DNA of 64,000 nucleotides from positions 37,943,890 through 38,007,889 of the forward strand of contig NC_091321.1 of assembly GCF_038502225.1 (NCBI RefSeq). Reading direction: 5' to 3'. This DNA comes from Cherax quadricarinatus. Taxonomy: Eukaryota; Arthropoda; Malacostraca; Decapoda; Parastacidae. The notes below the pieces were generated by a model that made no database searches, was not told the origin of the DNA, and saw only the letters and a program-made list of their open reading frames with translations. A program made the translations under genes and the position numbers. This document shows, one piece after another, positions 1-10,816 of this stretch. The stretch's first letter is position 1; each line of letters begins with the position of its first letter.

Positions 1-120
1 ATAACAATCACCAAATCTTTTAAATACCTGTACTGTAGTCCTACCATAGAGAATGATTACTCATGGCTGGTGGTAACCGTCTGTGGTATGCAGTGTTGAA
101 GGTCCGATGGTAGATTCGAG

Positions 121-888
121 ATGGAGCTGATTAAAATATCGACTTGGATGACAGCCAATAAACTTACGCTTAACACTGACAAAACTTACTATATTATGTT
201 TGGTAGCAGAGCAGGAGATGCACAAATTAACATTAAGATTGACAACACTCTAATTACCAGAAATAATGGGGGAAAATTCCTAGGCTTATACCTTGACAAC
301 AACCTGAATTTCAGCACCCATATCCAGCATATAGCCAAAAAAGTATCCAAAACGGTTGGGATCCTCTCCAAGATACGATACTACGTGCCGCAAAATGCCC
401 TTCTCACACTATACCACTCACTTATTTATCCATACCTCACCTATGCTATTTGTGCTTGGGGATCAACTGCAGCAACACACCTAAAGCCAATAATAACCCA
501 ACAAAAAGCTGCAGTAAGAATAATCACTAAATCCCATCCCTGGCAGCACACCCCCCCACTCTTCAAAGATCTAAACTTACTCCCAGTTCAGTACATCCAC
601 ACTTACTACTGTGCAATCTATATCTACAGGGCCTTAAACTCTAATATCAACCTTGACCTAAAACGCTTTCTTGATAGTTGTGACAGAACCCACAGGCATA
701 ACACCAGACACAAACATCTCTACGACATTCCCCGTTTCCGACTGAACCTTTACAAAAATTCAATGTATGTCAAAGGCCCTAAAATCTGGAATACCCTACC
801 TGAGAACTCTAGAAATGCAGACACATTCATCACCTTCAAAACTACCATTAGAAAACATCTCATCTCCCTGATACACCCCGTCAACTAA
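121..888 (+). pseudogene. Family A ORF2 fragment: RT thumb/C-terminal region
   Basis: An open frame of 255 codons carries the C-terminal part of a LINE ORF2, downstream of the polymerase palm. Typical LINE features visible are NKLTLNTDKT, GLYLDNNLNF, the LYHSLIYPYLTYAICAWG region and the conserved late block GPKIWNTLP. The endonuclease and the FADD catalytic motif are absent because the copy is 5' truncated, so it cannot reverse-transcribe. The ATG at 121 is a chance start at the truncation point. The frame is otherwise free of stops, which suggests a fairly young copy. The ORF ends at the same place, relative to the 3' UTR, as the tail of A2 and A3. Confidence 0.85.
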
Positions 889-1281
889 CTACACGAATAC
901 CACCTGGTGGTTCACACTTACACTCGCTCACTCATTTGACCATAAACAGAAATATTAATCTCAGTCTTAAAATAATGAATCCTGTGATACTCCAATACTG
1001 AAACTATATACTGTGCCAAAACAAAAGCATTCACATTGCTAAACTCATAAACTAGTATTTAGTCACTTAGCCATAAGACCAACTTACCTCATAATTTGTA
1101 ATATTTTACAATTAAGAATAAAACTAAGTATGCCCGAAATGCCTAGCCATGCTAAGCGTTCTAGTGGTACACTCTGTAATCACAATTTTACTACATGTAA
1201 ACCAAACAATAACCAAATTTCTGTAAACTCAGCATTGTAATCCTTATAGAGAATAAACTTTGAATTTGAATTTGAACTTTG
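121..1281 (+). mobile_element. A1: 5'-truncated CR1/L2-like LINE copy (family A)
   Basis: The 3' part of a non-LTR retrotransposon: the last third of ORF2 (121-888), a 3' UTR, an AATAAA signal at about 1251 and a short simple-repeat tail of TTTGAA type. Homology to the longer copy A2 begins at the GAGCTGAT stretch just after the RT catalytic motif (8889 in A2) and continues to the tail, so this is a typical 5'-truncated insertion. The 120 bases before it show nothing I recognise. Family assignment to the CR1/L2 side of the LINE tree rests on the RT sequence of A2 and is an inference. Confidence 0.85.
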
Positions 1282-1939
1282 AATCTTGATTCAGTAGCGT
1301 TAATCCTGGCAAGGTCGCCACTTGTGAAGGCGTACTCAGCCCTGTAACAACTTCAGACAGTATTACTCAGGCTGGCTCCTCCTCAGGAAAATTAATGAAT
1401 AGAAAAAGAAATAATAATTCACAAAGATAAACACTTTATTTATTAAATTAAACATAAAACAATAAAACATGAAAGGTATATCCTATTTGAAAGAAAAATG
1501 AAAAATTAAATGAATAAAATAACATTTGAACTCAACGCTAATATCTACTGGGGTGTCTGGTGTTGGTGACACTGTTGTTGAAATCGTAGCCGTTGCTGAT
1601 GATGGGGGGTCGCAGGTGTTGGTGACCACCACTGGCTAGTTCTTCACAGTATACCAGTGAGTATTCTATCCCGAAGACAGGAAAGCAGGTTCTTTACCAC
1701 TGCAATGCTGTGGAGTTACATCCTGCAATTTCATACAGGTGCACAGGTACTTCAATACAACCTGGAGAAGTCTCTGGACGTTAGTCCTTCTCCTGTTCTA
1801 CTCGTTGATTGCCAGGTGACCCTCTCTGACATCCAAGAGTAGAGTTGGGAGCTGTGAGTCTAGTGATTTACTGTTTAACCAGAGCCCCACACGTCACCTT
1901 TCGGGGGGGGGGGGAAGAGGGAGGGGAAGGGATAGTGGG
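1282..1939. other. Stretch without recognisable gene
   Basis: No ORF of convincing length or recognised domain. The first half is AT-rich with an A/T-biased stretch at 1425-1520; 1550-1650 is richer in GTTGGTGAC-like words (GGTGTTGGTGAC occurs twice); a G-run lies at 1903-1914. A 61-codon frame at 1657-1842 has no family features. Confidence 0.5.
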
Positions 1940-2141
1940 AGCTAGACTGACCCTACCTTAACAAGCAGCCGGCAGTCAAACTATCACTTTCAGGGAGGGG
2001 GAGAAAAGGCGGGAAAAACGGGAGCTTGACTTACCCTACCTTAACTAGTAGCCGGCAGACAAACTATCAATTTAGGGGTTGGGGGAGAAAAGGCGGGAAT
2101 ATCGGGAGCTAGACTGACCCTACCTTAACGAGTAGCCGGCA
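1940..2141. repeat. Minisatellite-like tandem repeat, about 83-bp unit, 2.4 copies
   Basis: The phrase AGCTAGACTGACCCTACC starts at 1940, recurs with changes at 2023 and again at 2107, giving spacings of 83 and 84 bp. Each unit continues with a GCCGGCAG block and a G-rich GGGGGAGAAAAGGCGGGAA block. It is followed by a short (AT)n run at about 2158-2172. Confidence 0.85.
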
Positions 2142-2189
2142 ATGAAATTATTGTTAATATATATATATATATTCCCTCTCTACTCCTAT

Positions 2190-3383
2190 CTATTGAACTT
2201 TTCCCTCACAGTGTTTGAAGATGTTGGTAGCAGCCTGCGTGTCTGAGATGTGTGTGTTATTGTGGGTGATGTGTTTGAATTTGTTGGTGGGAGTTGTGCC
2301 TCTGATTTTTTTGATAAAGTTCCAGAAGGCTTTAGTGTTTTTAATACGCTGTTTGTCTGCTTGTTGTATGAGTTGTGACCAGTGATTGTTGTGGTCTTGG
2401 TCTAGACTGTGTAGAATGTTGTTTCTAAGGTAAGTGAGATCTAATCGGACTTGATTAAATCTATGTGTGTTGTAAAGGAAGCGGTTGTGGTAGCAGATAA
2501 TTAGTCTTCTTGTTCTGAGTGACGGTTTGAAGGAATAACAAGTGGTGTGAGTTTTCTTTGGTATTGCGTTGTTGGCTGCTTGTGTAATGGTGTCCTGGAT
2601 GAGATCAAGTTGAGTATCGATGTCAGAGATAGGTTTGTTGTTGTAGTCATAGGTGAGGTTAATATTGTCTATGTGTTGTTTGAAAGCATCCCAGTCAGCG
2701 TTCTTGTAGGAGAAAGAAGGTGTGGTTTTAATGAGGATAGGGTTGGAGGAGATGTGTAAGATGACTGGGATGTGATCAGAGCCTGTAATAGGGCCAGGTG
2801 AGATGTAGTGCTGAAATAGAGAGCTCGCTCGGTTTGCCAGAATGATGTCTGGTTTGCCTTGGCCCGTGTGATTGTAGAAGGTATTGAAGTCTGGGCCGAG
2901 ATGAATTAGGTGTTTATGGTTTGTGAAGTTGAGTAATTGGTGACCAAGTTGGTTGTTACTGGTGTGATGAAAGGCGGTGTGTTTGGCATTCATGTCAGCT
3001 AGTAGGTATGTTGGCGTGTTGGTGTAGTTGAAGACTAAGGAAAGGTCGTGTATGTTGAGAATAGTGTTTGGGCGAACATAGGTGGTGAAAAAGATAAAGG
3101 GGACAAGGTGGGTGTGTATTCTGACTGCAAGACAGTGTTGGTGAATAAAAGGGATTGGGAGAGATTCGTGTTTTATGTTGGATTTGACAAGGATGGCAAC
3201 CCCATCATGGGGATCATAGGGGGACTGTAGTGCAGTATAACCATAATGGCGGATACGTTGAAGGGCTTTGAGGCAGGTACTGTTTAGCAAAACAATATCT
3301 GGTCTCTCTGCTTCAAGGAGCTCGGCCAGTAGGTGTCTAATTGTAAAGTAAGAACGTACATTGAACTGAATCACTTCAAACAT
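2190..3383 (-). pseudogene. APE-type endonuclease domain of a Jockey/Nimb-like ORF2 (RT lost)
   Basis: A 397-codon frame that starts with the classic APE opening, a hydrophobic strand ending in QFNVRS (residues about 6-11), and ends with the conserved endonuclease block ITGSDHIPVILH near residue 200. Between them are DGVAILV, LADMNAKH and a PDIILANR block. The enzyme nicks chromosomal DNA to prime reverse transcription. After the endonuclease comes the helical linker (FWNFIKKIRG), and then the frame runs into unrelated sequence and stops. The reverse transcriptase is absent. The frame is intact over about 1.2 kb, so loss of the RT half may be recent. Confidence is high for the domain and lower for the clade. 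Confidence 0.8.
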
Positions 3384-4136
3384 GATTTAATGGTTTCGTC
3401 ATAGCAAAGTTAATGTCGGCGGAGGAGTTTGGATTAAAGCCCGTGATAGTGGTGCCATCAGTGGATGTGTGTTTGTAGGTGCTACGGACCCGTTTCCTGG
3501 AGGGGGAGGAAGAGATGGATCTGTTTTTATGTTCTTTTGTCTGTCTGTCAGAAGTTGGGGCAGGTTTAGGTTTGAGTGGATTTTGTCTGGTGGAGGTGGA
3601 GTTGGACCTGGATGAAGTTTTGGTTGTGGTGGAGGAGTGGGCAAAGGTAGATGCAGAGGAAGTGGAAGCTTGGGTAGGGGATGAGGAAGTGGAAGCTATG
3701 ATAGTGGATGAGGAAGTGGGTAAGGAGGTAGGGGAAGGGGTGGTCTTAGCAGCAGCAGTAGGGGTGTTGGTGGGAGGGGTGGAAGTAGTGAGGGGTGAGG
3801 AAGGAGGAGAGCTGGTGGGTGTAGGAAGTGGGGGGTGAGAGAGGGGGAGGAGGTAGAGGTTGTAGGGGGCTTAGAAGAGAAGCAGGAAGGAGGGATAATT
3901 AAAGAGGGAAGATTGTTAGCAGACAAGATTGGGTTAAGGACATGTGAGTAGTCTGATTGGTAAGCTTGAGAGATTACCATCGCAGAGTGGGCAGCAGTGG
4001 CGAGTTGGCAGTTAGTTTTGTAGTCTAGTGTAGGTGTAGGTGTAGGTGTAGGTGTAGGAGAGGTGATTGTAGTCTGTGTGTTGGTGTGTGAAGTGTGTAG
4101 CGGTGTGTGACTTGTGAGCGGCAGCGGCAGTGGCAA
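2200..4136 (-). mobile_element. Jockey/Nimb-like LINE fragment, truncated at both ends
   Basis: A minus-strand non-LTR element holding the end of ORF1 (4136 to 3399) and the endonuclease part of ORF2 (3383 to about 2200). The RT domain and 3' end are missing: ORF2 homology stops just after the linker behind the endonuclease. Since LINEs normally lose 5' rather than 3' ends, this suggests later deletion or recombination. Its 5' side abuts the 5' UTR of element A2. Jockey/Nimb is my best family guess from the ORF1 C-terminal block and endonuclease style. Confidence 0.7.
3399..4136 (-). pseudogene. C-terminal part of Jockey/Nimb-like ORF1 (gag-like), frameshifted
   Basis: Two minus-strand frames, 4136-3696 and 3644-3399, look like pieces of one ORF1. 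The first holds a Thr/Pro run encoded by a (GTGTAG)n hexamer at 4028-4058, then a region with ATAAHSAMVISQAYQSDY and LSANNLPSLIIPPS, which resembles the ORF1 C-terminus of Jockey/Nimb elements. After it comes very proline/serine/leucine-rich low-complexity sequence, where the frame breaks. ORF1 of these elements packages RNA. The N-terminal zinc-knuckle/RRM part is missing. ORF1 ends 15 bases before the ORF2 start. Low complexity makes exact limits uncertain. Confidence 0.5.
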
Positions 4137-4392
4137 CAGGAACCTTGTCCTCTATTTTTACTTCTACCTGAGGTTCCCAGCAGCCCAGTGATGACCTAAT
4201 CAAGACCCACATAACACTAACATGTGTGGATACCCAGAATGATATAAAGCAACTGCAGAAATCACCCAAAAGTTCACAAATTACCAACTAATAGGACTCG
4301 TATTACCACCTCCTACCCCGCTGCCACTGAAGTGATACTCCACAACATTCACCCATCACCCATCGCCTACTATTCACCCGAAGCCACAGCCA

Positions 4393-5370
4393 ATGGACAA
4401 GGGTCAGAACAATAAAAGAAGATCCAGTAACCAGCTAAGGACTCCTAACATCAAAGGTGAGAGCAGTAATAACACGAGGAAAACTTGTGGTCCTGCCAGC
4501 CAGGACACAACCCTCATCACCCACCGGCACCACCACAACACACGAGAGACAACAACAAACATGGCCGCCGCTACAGTCCAAGATAACTCCTTCCCAGTAT
4601 TTGATGTCAAGAAGATCACCGACCCAGAAATAGCTAAACTCCTTATGATTCAGAACCAAACGATCACCAAAGTAACTCAAGAAATGCAGGAACTAAAGGC
4701 TAGCAATGCAGATTACCTCAACAAGATCACTGCTCTAGAACATAAACTAGACACACTAGAACAACAAAGCAACACTCACACCCAGTCCCTAGACACCATC
4801 AACACTCTAAAAGACCAAGTCACCCTACTTACTACCAACATTACAGAGGAAAGATCAAGAGTGGACCAACAACTTGCCAATGTCATTACCAACTTCCAGG
4901 ACCATAATGACCAACAGCAGCTATCTGACGCTGTTGTAGTTAACAGCAAACATCTCCCACCCACAGTCACCCAAGAGACCTGCATGGAGACCACCCTACA
5001 GCTTATCAAGGACCACCTTCGCCTTAACATACGTAGTGACGACCTAAACGATTGCAAACTGATGGGCTACCAAGCAGGTAAAAAAACAGTGCTGTTAAAA
5101 TTCCAAACTAGCCTACAAAGAAACAACCTACTAAAAACATTTATTTCTATGAAAACTGATGTTTACGTCAATGAGTGCCTTACCAAAACAAGACAAAACC
5201 TTCTTTATCGGCTAAGAAAATTACGCTATGCCCAAAAAATCCACCAGTGCTTTGTGAGGGATGGAAAAATCGCAGTTAGGAAACAGCCCACTGGGAAGAG
5301 ATACTTCATCTCTACAGAACATGACCTTAAAACATTCCTAAGTGAGGCTGGACTAACAGAATCAGAGTAA
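4393..5370 (+). CDS. Family A LINE ORF1 protein: coiled coil plus L1-ORF1-like C-terminus
   Basis: A 325-codon intact frame. A basic, Asn/Thr-rich N-terminus (1-56) is followed by a second possible start at Met57. Residues about 80-170 form a strong coiled coil (heptads such as TALEHKLDTLEQQ). The C-terminal 140 residues resemble the RRM/CTD region of L1-type ORF1 proteins, including LRLNIRSDDLNDCKLMG, NECLTKTRQNLLYRLRK and FVRDGKIAVRK. Such proteins trimerise through the coiled coil, bind element RNA and act as nucleic-acid chaperones in the ribonucleoprotein. It sits about 1.3 kb upstream of ORF2 on the same strand. No zinc knuckle is seen. The frame shows no damage, unlike ORF2 of the same copy. 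Confidence 0.75.
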   Translation: MDKGQNNKRRSSNQLRTPNIKGESSNNTRKTCGPASQDTTLITHRHHHNTRETTTNMAAATVQDNSFPVFDVKKITDPEIAKLLMIQNQTITKVTQEMQELKASNADYLNKITALEHKLDTLEQQSNTHTQSLDTINTLKDQVTLLTTNITEERSRVDQQLANVITNFQDHNDQQQLSDAVVVNSKHLPPTVTQETCMETTLQLIKDHLRLNIRSDDLNDCKLMGYQAGKKTVLLKFQTSLQRNNLLKTFISMKTDVYVNECLTKTRQNLLYRLRKLRYAQKIHQCFVRDGKIAVRKQPTGKRYFISTEHDLKTFLSEAGLTESE

Positions 5371-5924
5371 AGTGCAGATAATACCCATAGTCCACCGTTA
5401 GTGTTATATTGTCATAAATTTGTGCCCCCCTAAATTTCTAATACCCCAACTACTTTTGATTGTCATTGTTGTATTCAACTACCATCCTACCTCATAGTCT
5501 TAATTGTGTTTAATATCTACAGAATCTATCTCCTTTTTTACAACTTACCACATCACTGTTCTATCTTATTTTATTATAAACTAACCATAACTTGTCTTCA
5601 ATAATTCTACCTCACTTTAAAAAATACTCAATTGCCCAATTTTATTCTAAATCCCTATTATTGCCCAATTTTACTTTAAACTATATTGATCAAACTTATT
5701 GTAAACTTCTTTTATTGACCATTTTTATTCCATACTTTTTTAAACTAGTATTTTCAACTACAACTTTTATATTATCCTGTCTACCATCTTACTAGCATAT
5801 TATAACCAAGTCATTGCCATTTTTATTTTTATCATTTTTTTATTATTCCTTTGCTACCTTAATTTGTGTATTTTATCCTGTCAATTTAAATCTAATTATA
5901 CTCTAATTCTTGTAAACAACTTAT
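5371..5924 (+). other. AT-rich spacer between ORF1 and ORF2 of A2
   Basis: Very T-rich, gene-free stretch with only short chance frames; it leads into the 131-bp tandem array. It belongs to A2 by position only. Confidence 0.5.
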
Positions 5925-6560
5925 ATAAGACCTTAGTGCAATTACAATTGAGAGTCTTGTGCCTTTATTATATTATTAGATTAATCACAGTTTTACTCTA
6001 GCTCATTCTAGCTCAATACATAGTCAATACCAAATTCACTATATTAGACCATAGTGCAATTACTAGTGAGAGACTGGTGCTATTTGTAATTTGTATTTTT
6101 ATATTATTAGACTAAACCTAGTTGTACTATAGCTCTTTCTAGCTCAATACATAGTCAATACCAAATTCACTATATTAGACCATAGTGCAATTACTAGTGA
6201 GAGACGGGTGCTATTTTTAATTTGTATTTTTATATTATTAGATTAAATTCAGTTGTACCATAGCTCATTCTAACTCAATACATAGTCAATACCAAATTCA
6301 CTATATTAGACCATAGTGCAATTACTAGTGAGAGACTAGTGCTATTTTTAATTTGTATTTTTATATTATTAGATTAAACCTATTGTACTATAGCTCATTC
6401 TAGCTCAAAACATAGACTCCACAAAAGTCATTATTAGACCTTAGTGCAATTACAAGTGAGAGTCTTGTTCTATTTTTAATTTGTATTTTTATATTACTAG
6501 TTTATACCTAGTTGTACTTTAGTTCATTCCAGCACAACACATAGACAACATCAACTTCAT
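5925..6560 (+). repeat. 131-bp tandem repeat array inside LINE A2 (about 5 units)
   Basis: The phrase GCTCAATACATAGTCAATAC and its variants start at 6011, 6142, 6273, 6403 and 6532 (spacings 131, 131, 130, 129). Each unit also holds TTAGACCATAGTGCAATTACTA and TTTGTATTTTTATATTA. The middle units are nearly identical and the outer ones diverge, as expected from unequal exchange. The array lies between ORF1 and ORF2. Confidence 0.9.
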
Positions 6561-6700
6561 TATGTGTAGTAGTGACTATACTCTACATGACCAAAATACT
6601 CTAGCTATATACTTGTCCAAACTTCCTACCACTACAGATATCAGTACTAAAACTCAACACACAACTCAGGATATAAATAACCATAATTTAAACCTAGAAG

Positions 6701-8948
6701 ATGATTGATCACGTTGACCCTGATCTAAACCTCCATAATCTGACACCCAATCAAAACCTATTGGAAAGTAACTGCCTTTATTACACAGCATCACAAGCCA
6801 GCACTATCCTAAACAATGCTAAAAGTCTATCAGTACTTAACTACAACATCAGGTCCTTAAGCAAACACTATGATGACCTCCTAGCACTCCTTGAATCACT
6901 AAAGACACCCTTCTCCTGCATTATTCTTACTGAGACCTGGCTTAAGCAGGACACAATAGATATCTACCCTCTACCAGGATACACAGCAATTCACAACTGC
7001 AGACCAAACCAAGTTGGGGGTGGTATTGCAATCTATTACTCTAACCAATTATCTTGTATTAGCACCACTTGCTTTAGTGATGAATATGGGGAATACATTT
7101 TTGCTAATTTTACTGTAAAAAACCTTAAGGCGCCTATAACAATCGGTGCCATTTACCGGATACCTCACACAAACATCCCAAATTTCAGTGAGAAATTGAA
7201 GTCACTAATAACAAACAGACAAATGAATAAGCACCACCTTCTCTTAGCTGGAGACTTCAACATCAACCTTGGCTTACTAGATGATCAGCCTGTAACTGAT
7301 TTCATCAACAATATGAACAACGCACTTCTCATACCAACAATAACTAAACCAACCAGGCTCACTGAGACAAGTGCAACCATAATAGACCACATATGGACCA
7401 ATATACTAGCCGCCCTTAAATCAGGGATAATCACAGATAGCACTACAGACCACTACCCTACCTTCCTCCTGACAAACATTAGTAAACCACCACTTGAATA
7501 CAACAAAGTCTCATTTAGACTCCATGACGAGGCCTCAGTAAGGAAGTTCACAGCTGACCTAGAGACTGTTGACTGGCCTACAGAATTCTCCAAGGCCAAT
7601 GGTATTGATGACTGGACAGACATTTTTCTTAACAAATTACTTAGACTATACAACAAACATTGTCCTATAAAAACAAAACAGATCACAAACAAACGGCTTG
7701 GTTGCCCATGGCTAACCAGCACCATTCTGAAATCCATTGACAAGAAACACCATTATGAAAAGCAATATAGACCGGGCTTAATACACAAAGATATTCTTAA
7801 ACACTATTCATCAGCTCTCACCAAAGTAATAAAGAAAGCCAAACAACTATACTACTCCAGTAGATTCACAGACACTAGAGGAGATATAAAAAAGACCTGG
7901 AAAACACTCTCTCAGATTCTAGGGACCCACAAACTGAGAAAAACCAAGAATATTGTCCTAACTAAACCTAATGAAACACCACTACATCCCACTGACACAG
8001 CTAACAAGATAAATGACTTCTTCTCAAGCATAGGATCTAATCTCGCCAGTAAAATCCCACATACCAATGCCCATGCCGGGGACTACCTAGATGGGAATTT
8101 CCCTAATTCCTTCTATCTTGCACCAACTGAGCCCACGGAAGTCACCGAGATTATAGTCACTTAAAAATAACTCGGGGAATCTGTCTCATGTCCCACCATT
8201 ACTGTACAAGCGAGCGGCCCATGTCCTTTCGCATGCTATTTCATTACTTCTTAACAAGTCACTAGAGACTAGCACCTTCCCGAAACTACTCAAGATGGCA
8301 AGGGTTACACCAATACATAAAGGTGGTGACCCTACAGACTTAAACAACTATAGGCCAATATCTAACTTACCATTGCTATCCAAAATCTTTGAGAAACTCG
8401 TGCACAGGAGACTGTATTCATTTATAACAGCTCAAAACATACTCAACCCCTGCCAATTTGGATTCAGGAAAAATAAAAGCACTAATGATGCAATCATAAA
8501 AATGCTAGATCTGCTTTACACAGCATTGGAAAATAAGGAATATCCACTAGGAACTTTTATTGACCTAAGAAAAGCTTTTGACACAGTAGACCACGACATC
8601 CTACCCCACAAACTTGATCATTACGGTATAAGAGGCCATGCGCTTGCTTATTTCAAATCTTACATTACTGATAGGTATCAGTATGTCACCATTAAAGACA
8701 CAGCATCAGCAACACGGCCACTTGATACTGGAGTTCTGCAGGGAAGTGTCCTTGGTCCCCTGCTCTTCCTCATATACATCAATGACCTTCCAAACGTATC
8801 CCAACACCTGAAACCCATTCTCTTTGCTGACGACACGACTTATGTCATCTCTCACCCTAATCTTGCCACCCTCAACACCATTGTGAATGAGGAGCTGATC
8901 AAAATATCGACTTGGATGACAGCCAATAAACTTACGCTTAACACTGAC
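6701..8948 (+). pseudogene. Family A ORF2: APE endonuclease and RT up to the catalytic motif, frameshifted and interrupted
   Basis: The first frame (6701-8164) contains the APE endonuclease: VLNYNIRSL (N at about residue 48), TETWL, GGGIAIYYS, LAGDFNINLG and STTDHYPTF. A one-base shift near 8155-8165 moves the frame; reading continues through 8170-8969 with the RT blocks ARVTPIHKGGDPTDLNNYRP, QFGFRKNKST, IDLRKAFDTVDH, LQGSVLGPLLF and the catalytic FADDT at 8823-8837. B1 then interrupts it and the C-terminus continues at 10817. The protein nicks target DNA and reverse-transcribes element RNA. This copy is inactive because of the frameshift and the insertion. SSDH is replaced by TTDH in the endonuclease, which may be a family feature. 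Confidence 0.85.
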
Positions 8949-10816
8949 AGGAATCGCGGGAAGAACTAAAAGCCATAAATGAAATCGAAAGAAACCCAAA
9001 GTATTTCTTCTCCTATGCCAAATCAAAATCGAGAACAACGTCCAGTATTGGGCCCCTACTTAAACAAGATGGGTCCTACACAGATGACAGCAAGGAAATG
9101 AGTGAGCTACTCAAGTCCCAATATGACTCAGTTTTTAGCAAGCCGCTAACCAGACTGAGAGTCGAAGATCAAAATGAATTTTTTATGAGAGAGCCACAAA
9201 ATTTGATTAACACTAGCCTATCCGATGTTATCCTGACGCCAAATGACTTCGAACAGGCGATAAATGACATGCCCATGCACTCTGCCCCAGGGCCAGACTC
9301 ATGGAACTCTGTGTTCATCAAGAACTGCAAGAAGCCCCTATCACGAGCCTTTTCCATCCTATGGAGAGGGAGCATGGACACGGGGGTCGTCCCACAGTTA
9401 CTAAAAACAACAGACATAGCCCCACTCCACAAAGGGGGCAGTAAAGCAACAGCAAAGAACTACAGACCAATAGCACTAACATCCAATATCATAAAAATCT
9501 TTGAAAGGGTCCTAAGAAGCAACATCACCACGCATCTAGAAACCCATCAGTTACACAACCCAGGGCAACATGGGTTTAGAACAGGTCGCTCCTGTCTGTC
9601 TCAACTATTGGACCACTACGACAAGGTCCTAAATGCACTAGAAGACAAAAAGAATGCAGATGTAATATATACAGACTTTGCAAAAGCCTTCGACAAGTGT
9701 GACCATGGCGTAATAGCGCACAAAATGCATGCTAAAGGAATAACAGGAAAAGTCGGTCGATGGATCTATAATTTCCTCACTAACAGAACACAGAGAGTAG
9801 TCGTCAACAGAGTAAAGTCCGAGGCAGCTACGGTGAAAAGCTCTGTTCCACAAGGCACAGTACTCGCTCCCACCTTGTTCCTCATCCTTATATCCGACAT
9901 AGACAAGGCAGACATCAACCAAATCTTTCAGTGGGCTGCAGAAAACAATATGAAGTTCAACGATGAGAAATTTCAATTACTCAGATATGGTAAACATGAG
10001 GAAATTAAATCTTCATCAGAGTACAAAACAAATTCTGGCCACAAAATAGAGCGAAACACCAACGTCAAAGACCTGGGAGTGATCATGTCGGAGGATCTCA
10101 CCTTCAAGGACCATAACATTGTATCAATCGCATCTGCTAGAAAAATGACAGGATGGATAATGAGAACCTTCAAAACTAGGGAGGCCAAGCCCATGATGAC
10201 ACTCTTCAGGTCACTTGTTCTATCTAGGCTGGAATATTGCTGCACACTAACAGCACCTTTCAAGGCAGGTGAAATTGCCGACCTAGAAAATGTACAGAGA
10301 ACTTTCACGGCGCGCATAACGGAGATAAAACACCTCAATTATTGGGAGTGCTTGAGGTTCCTAAACCTGTATTCCCTGGAACGCAGGAGGGAGAGATACA
10401 TGATTATATACACCTGGAAAATCCTAGAGGGACTAGTACCGAACTTGCACACGAAAATCACTCACTACGAAAGCAAAAGACTTGGCAGACGATGCACCAT
10501 CCCCCCAATGAAAAGCAGGGGTGTCACTAGCACGTTAAGAGACCATACAATAAGTGTCAGGGGCCCGAGACTGTTCAACTGCCTCCCAGCACACATAAGG
10601 GGGATTACCAACAGACCCCTGGCAGTCTTCAAGCTGGCACTGGACAAGCACCTAAAGTCAGTTCCGGATCAGCCGGGCTGTGGCTCGTACGTTGGTTTGC
10701 GTGCAGCCAGCAGCAACAGCCTGGTTGATCAGGCTCTGATCCACCAGGAGGCCTGGTCTCAGACTGGGCCGCGGGGGCGTTGACCCCCGGAACTCTCTCC
10801 AGGTAATACTCCAGGT
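8949..10816 (+). mobile_element. B1: 5'-truncated family B LINE inserted into A2
   Basis: Begins abruptly at CAGGAATCGCGGG, which in the full copy B8 lies in the linker between endonuclease and RT, and ends with the family B 3' tail (two copies of an ACTCCAGGTA-type repeat). Element A sequence is continuous across it. Any target duplication is very short: GAC occurs at both sides (8946-8948 and 10817-10819). Confidence 0.9.
8951..10783 (+). pseudogene. Family B ORF2 fragment: RT with the catalytic FADD block deleted
   Basis: One open frame from the truncation point to the ORF2 stop (the ATG at 9098 is internal). RT blocks present: SAPGPDSWN, NYRPIALTS, HGFRTGRSCLSQLL, YTDFAKAFDKCDHG and SSVPQGTVLAP. 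After ISDIDK the frame jumps directly to ADINQIFQWAAENN: 30 codons, including SSFADDT, have been removed in frame (near 9907) compared with B2, B3 and B8. The polymerase lacks its two catalytic aspartates and must be dead although the frame is open. The break points share a short AGG, which points to a microhomology deletion or a template jump. The C-terminus ends with the family B tail TGPRGR. Confidence 0.9.

Noticed and set aside
3479..3838. Val/Glu-rich 119-codon ORF on the plus strand
   Set aside because: Shadow of the Pro/Ser-rich ORF1 region on the minus strand; no domain.
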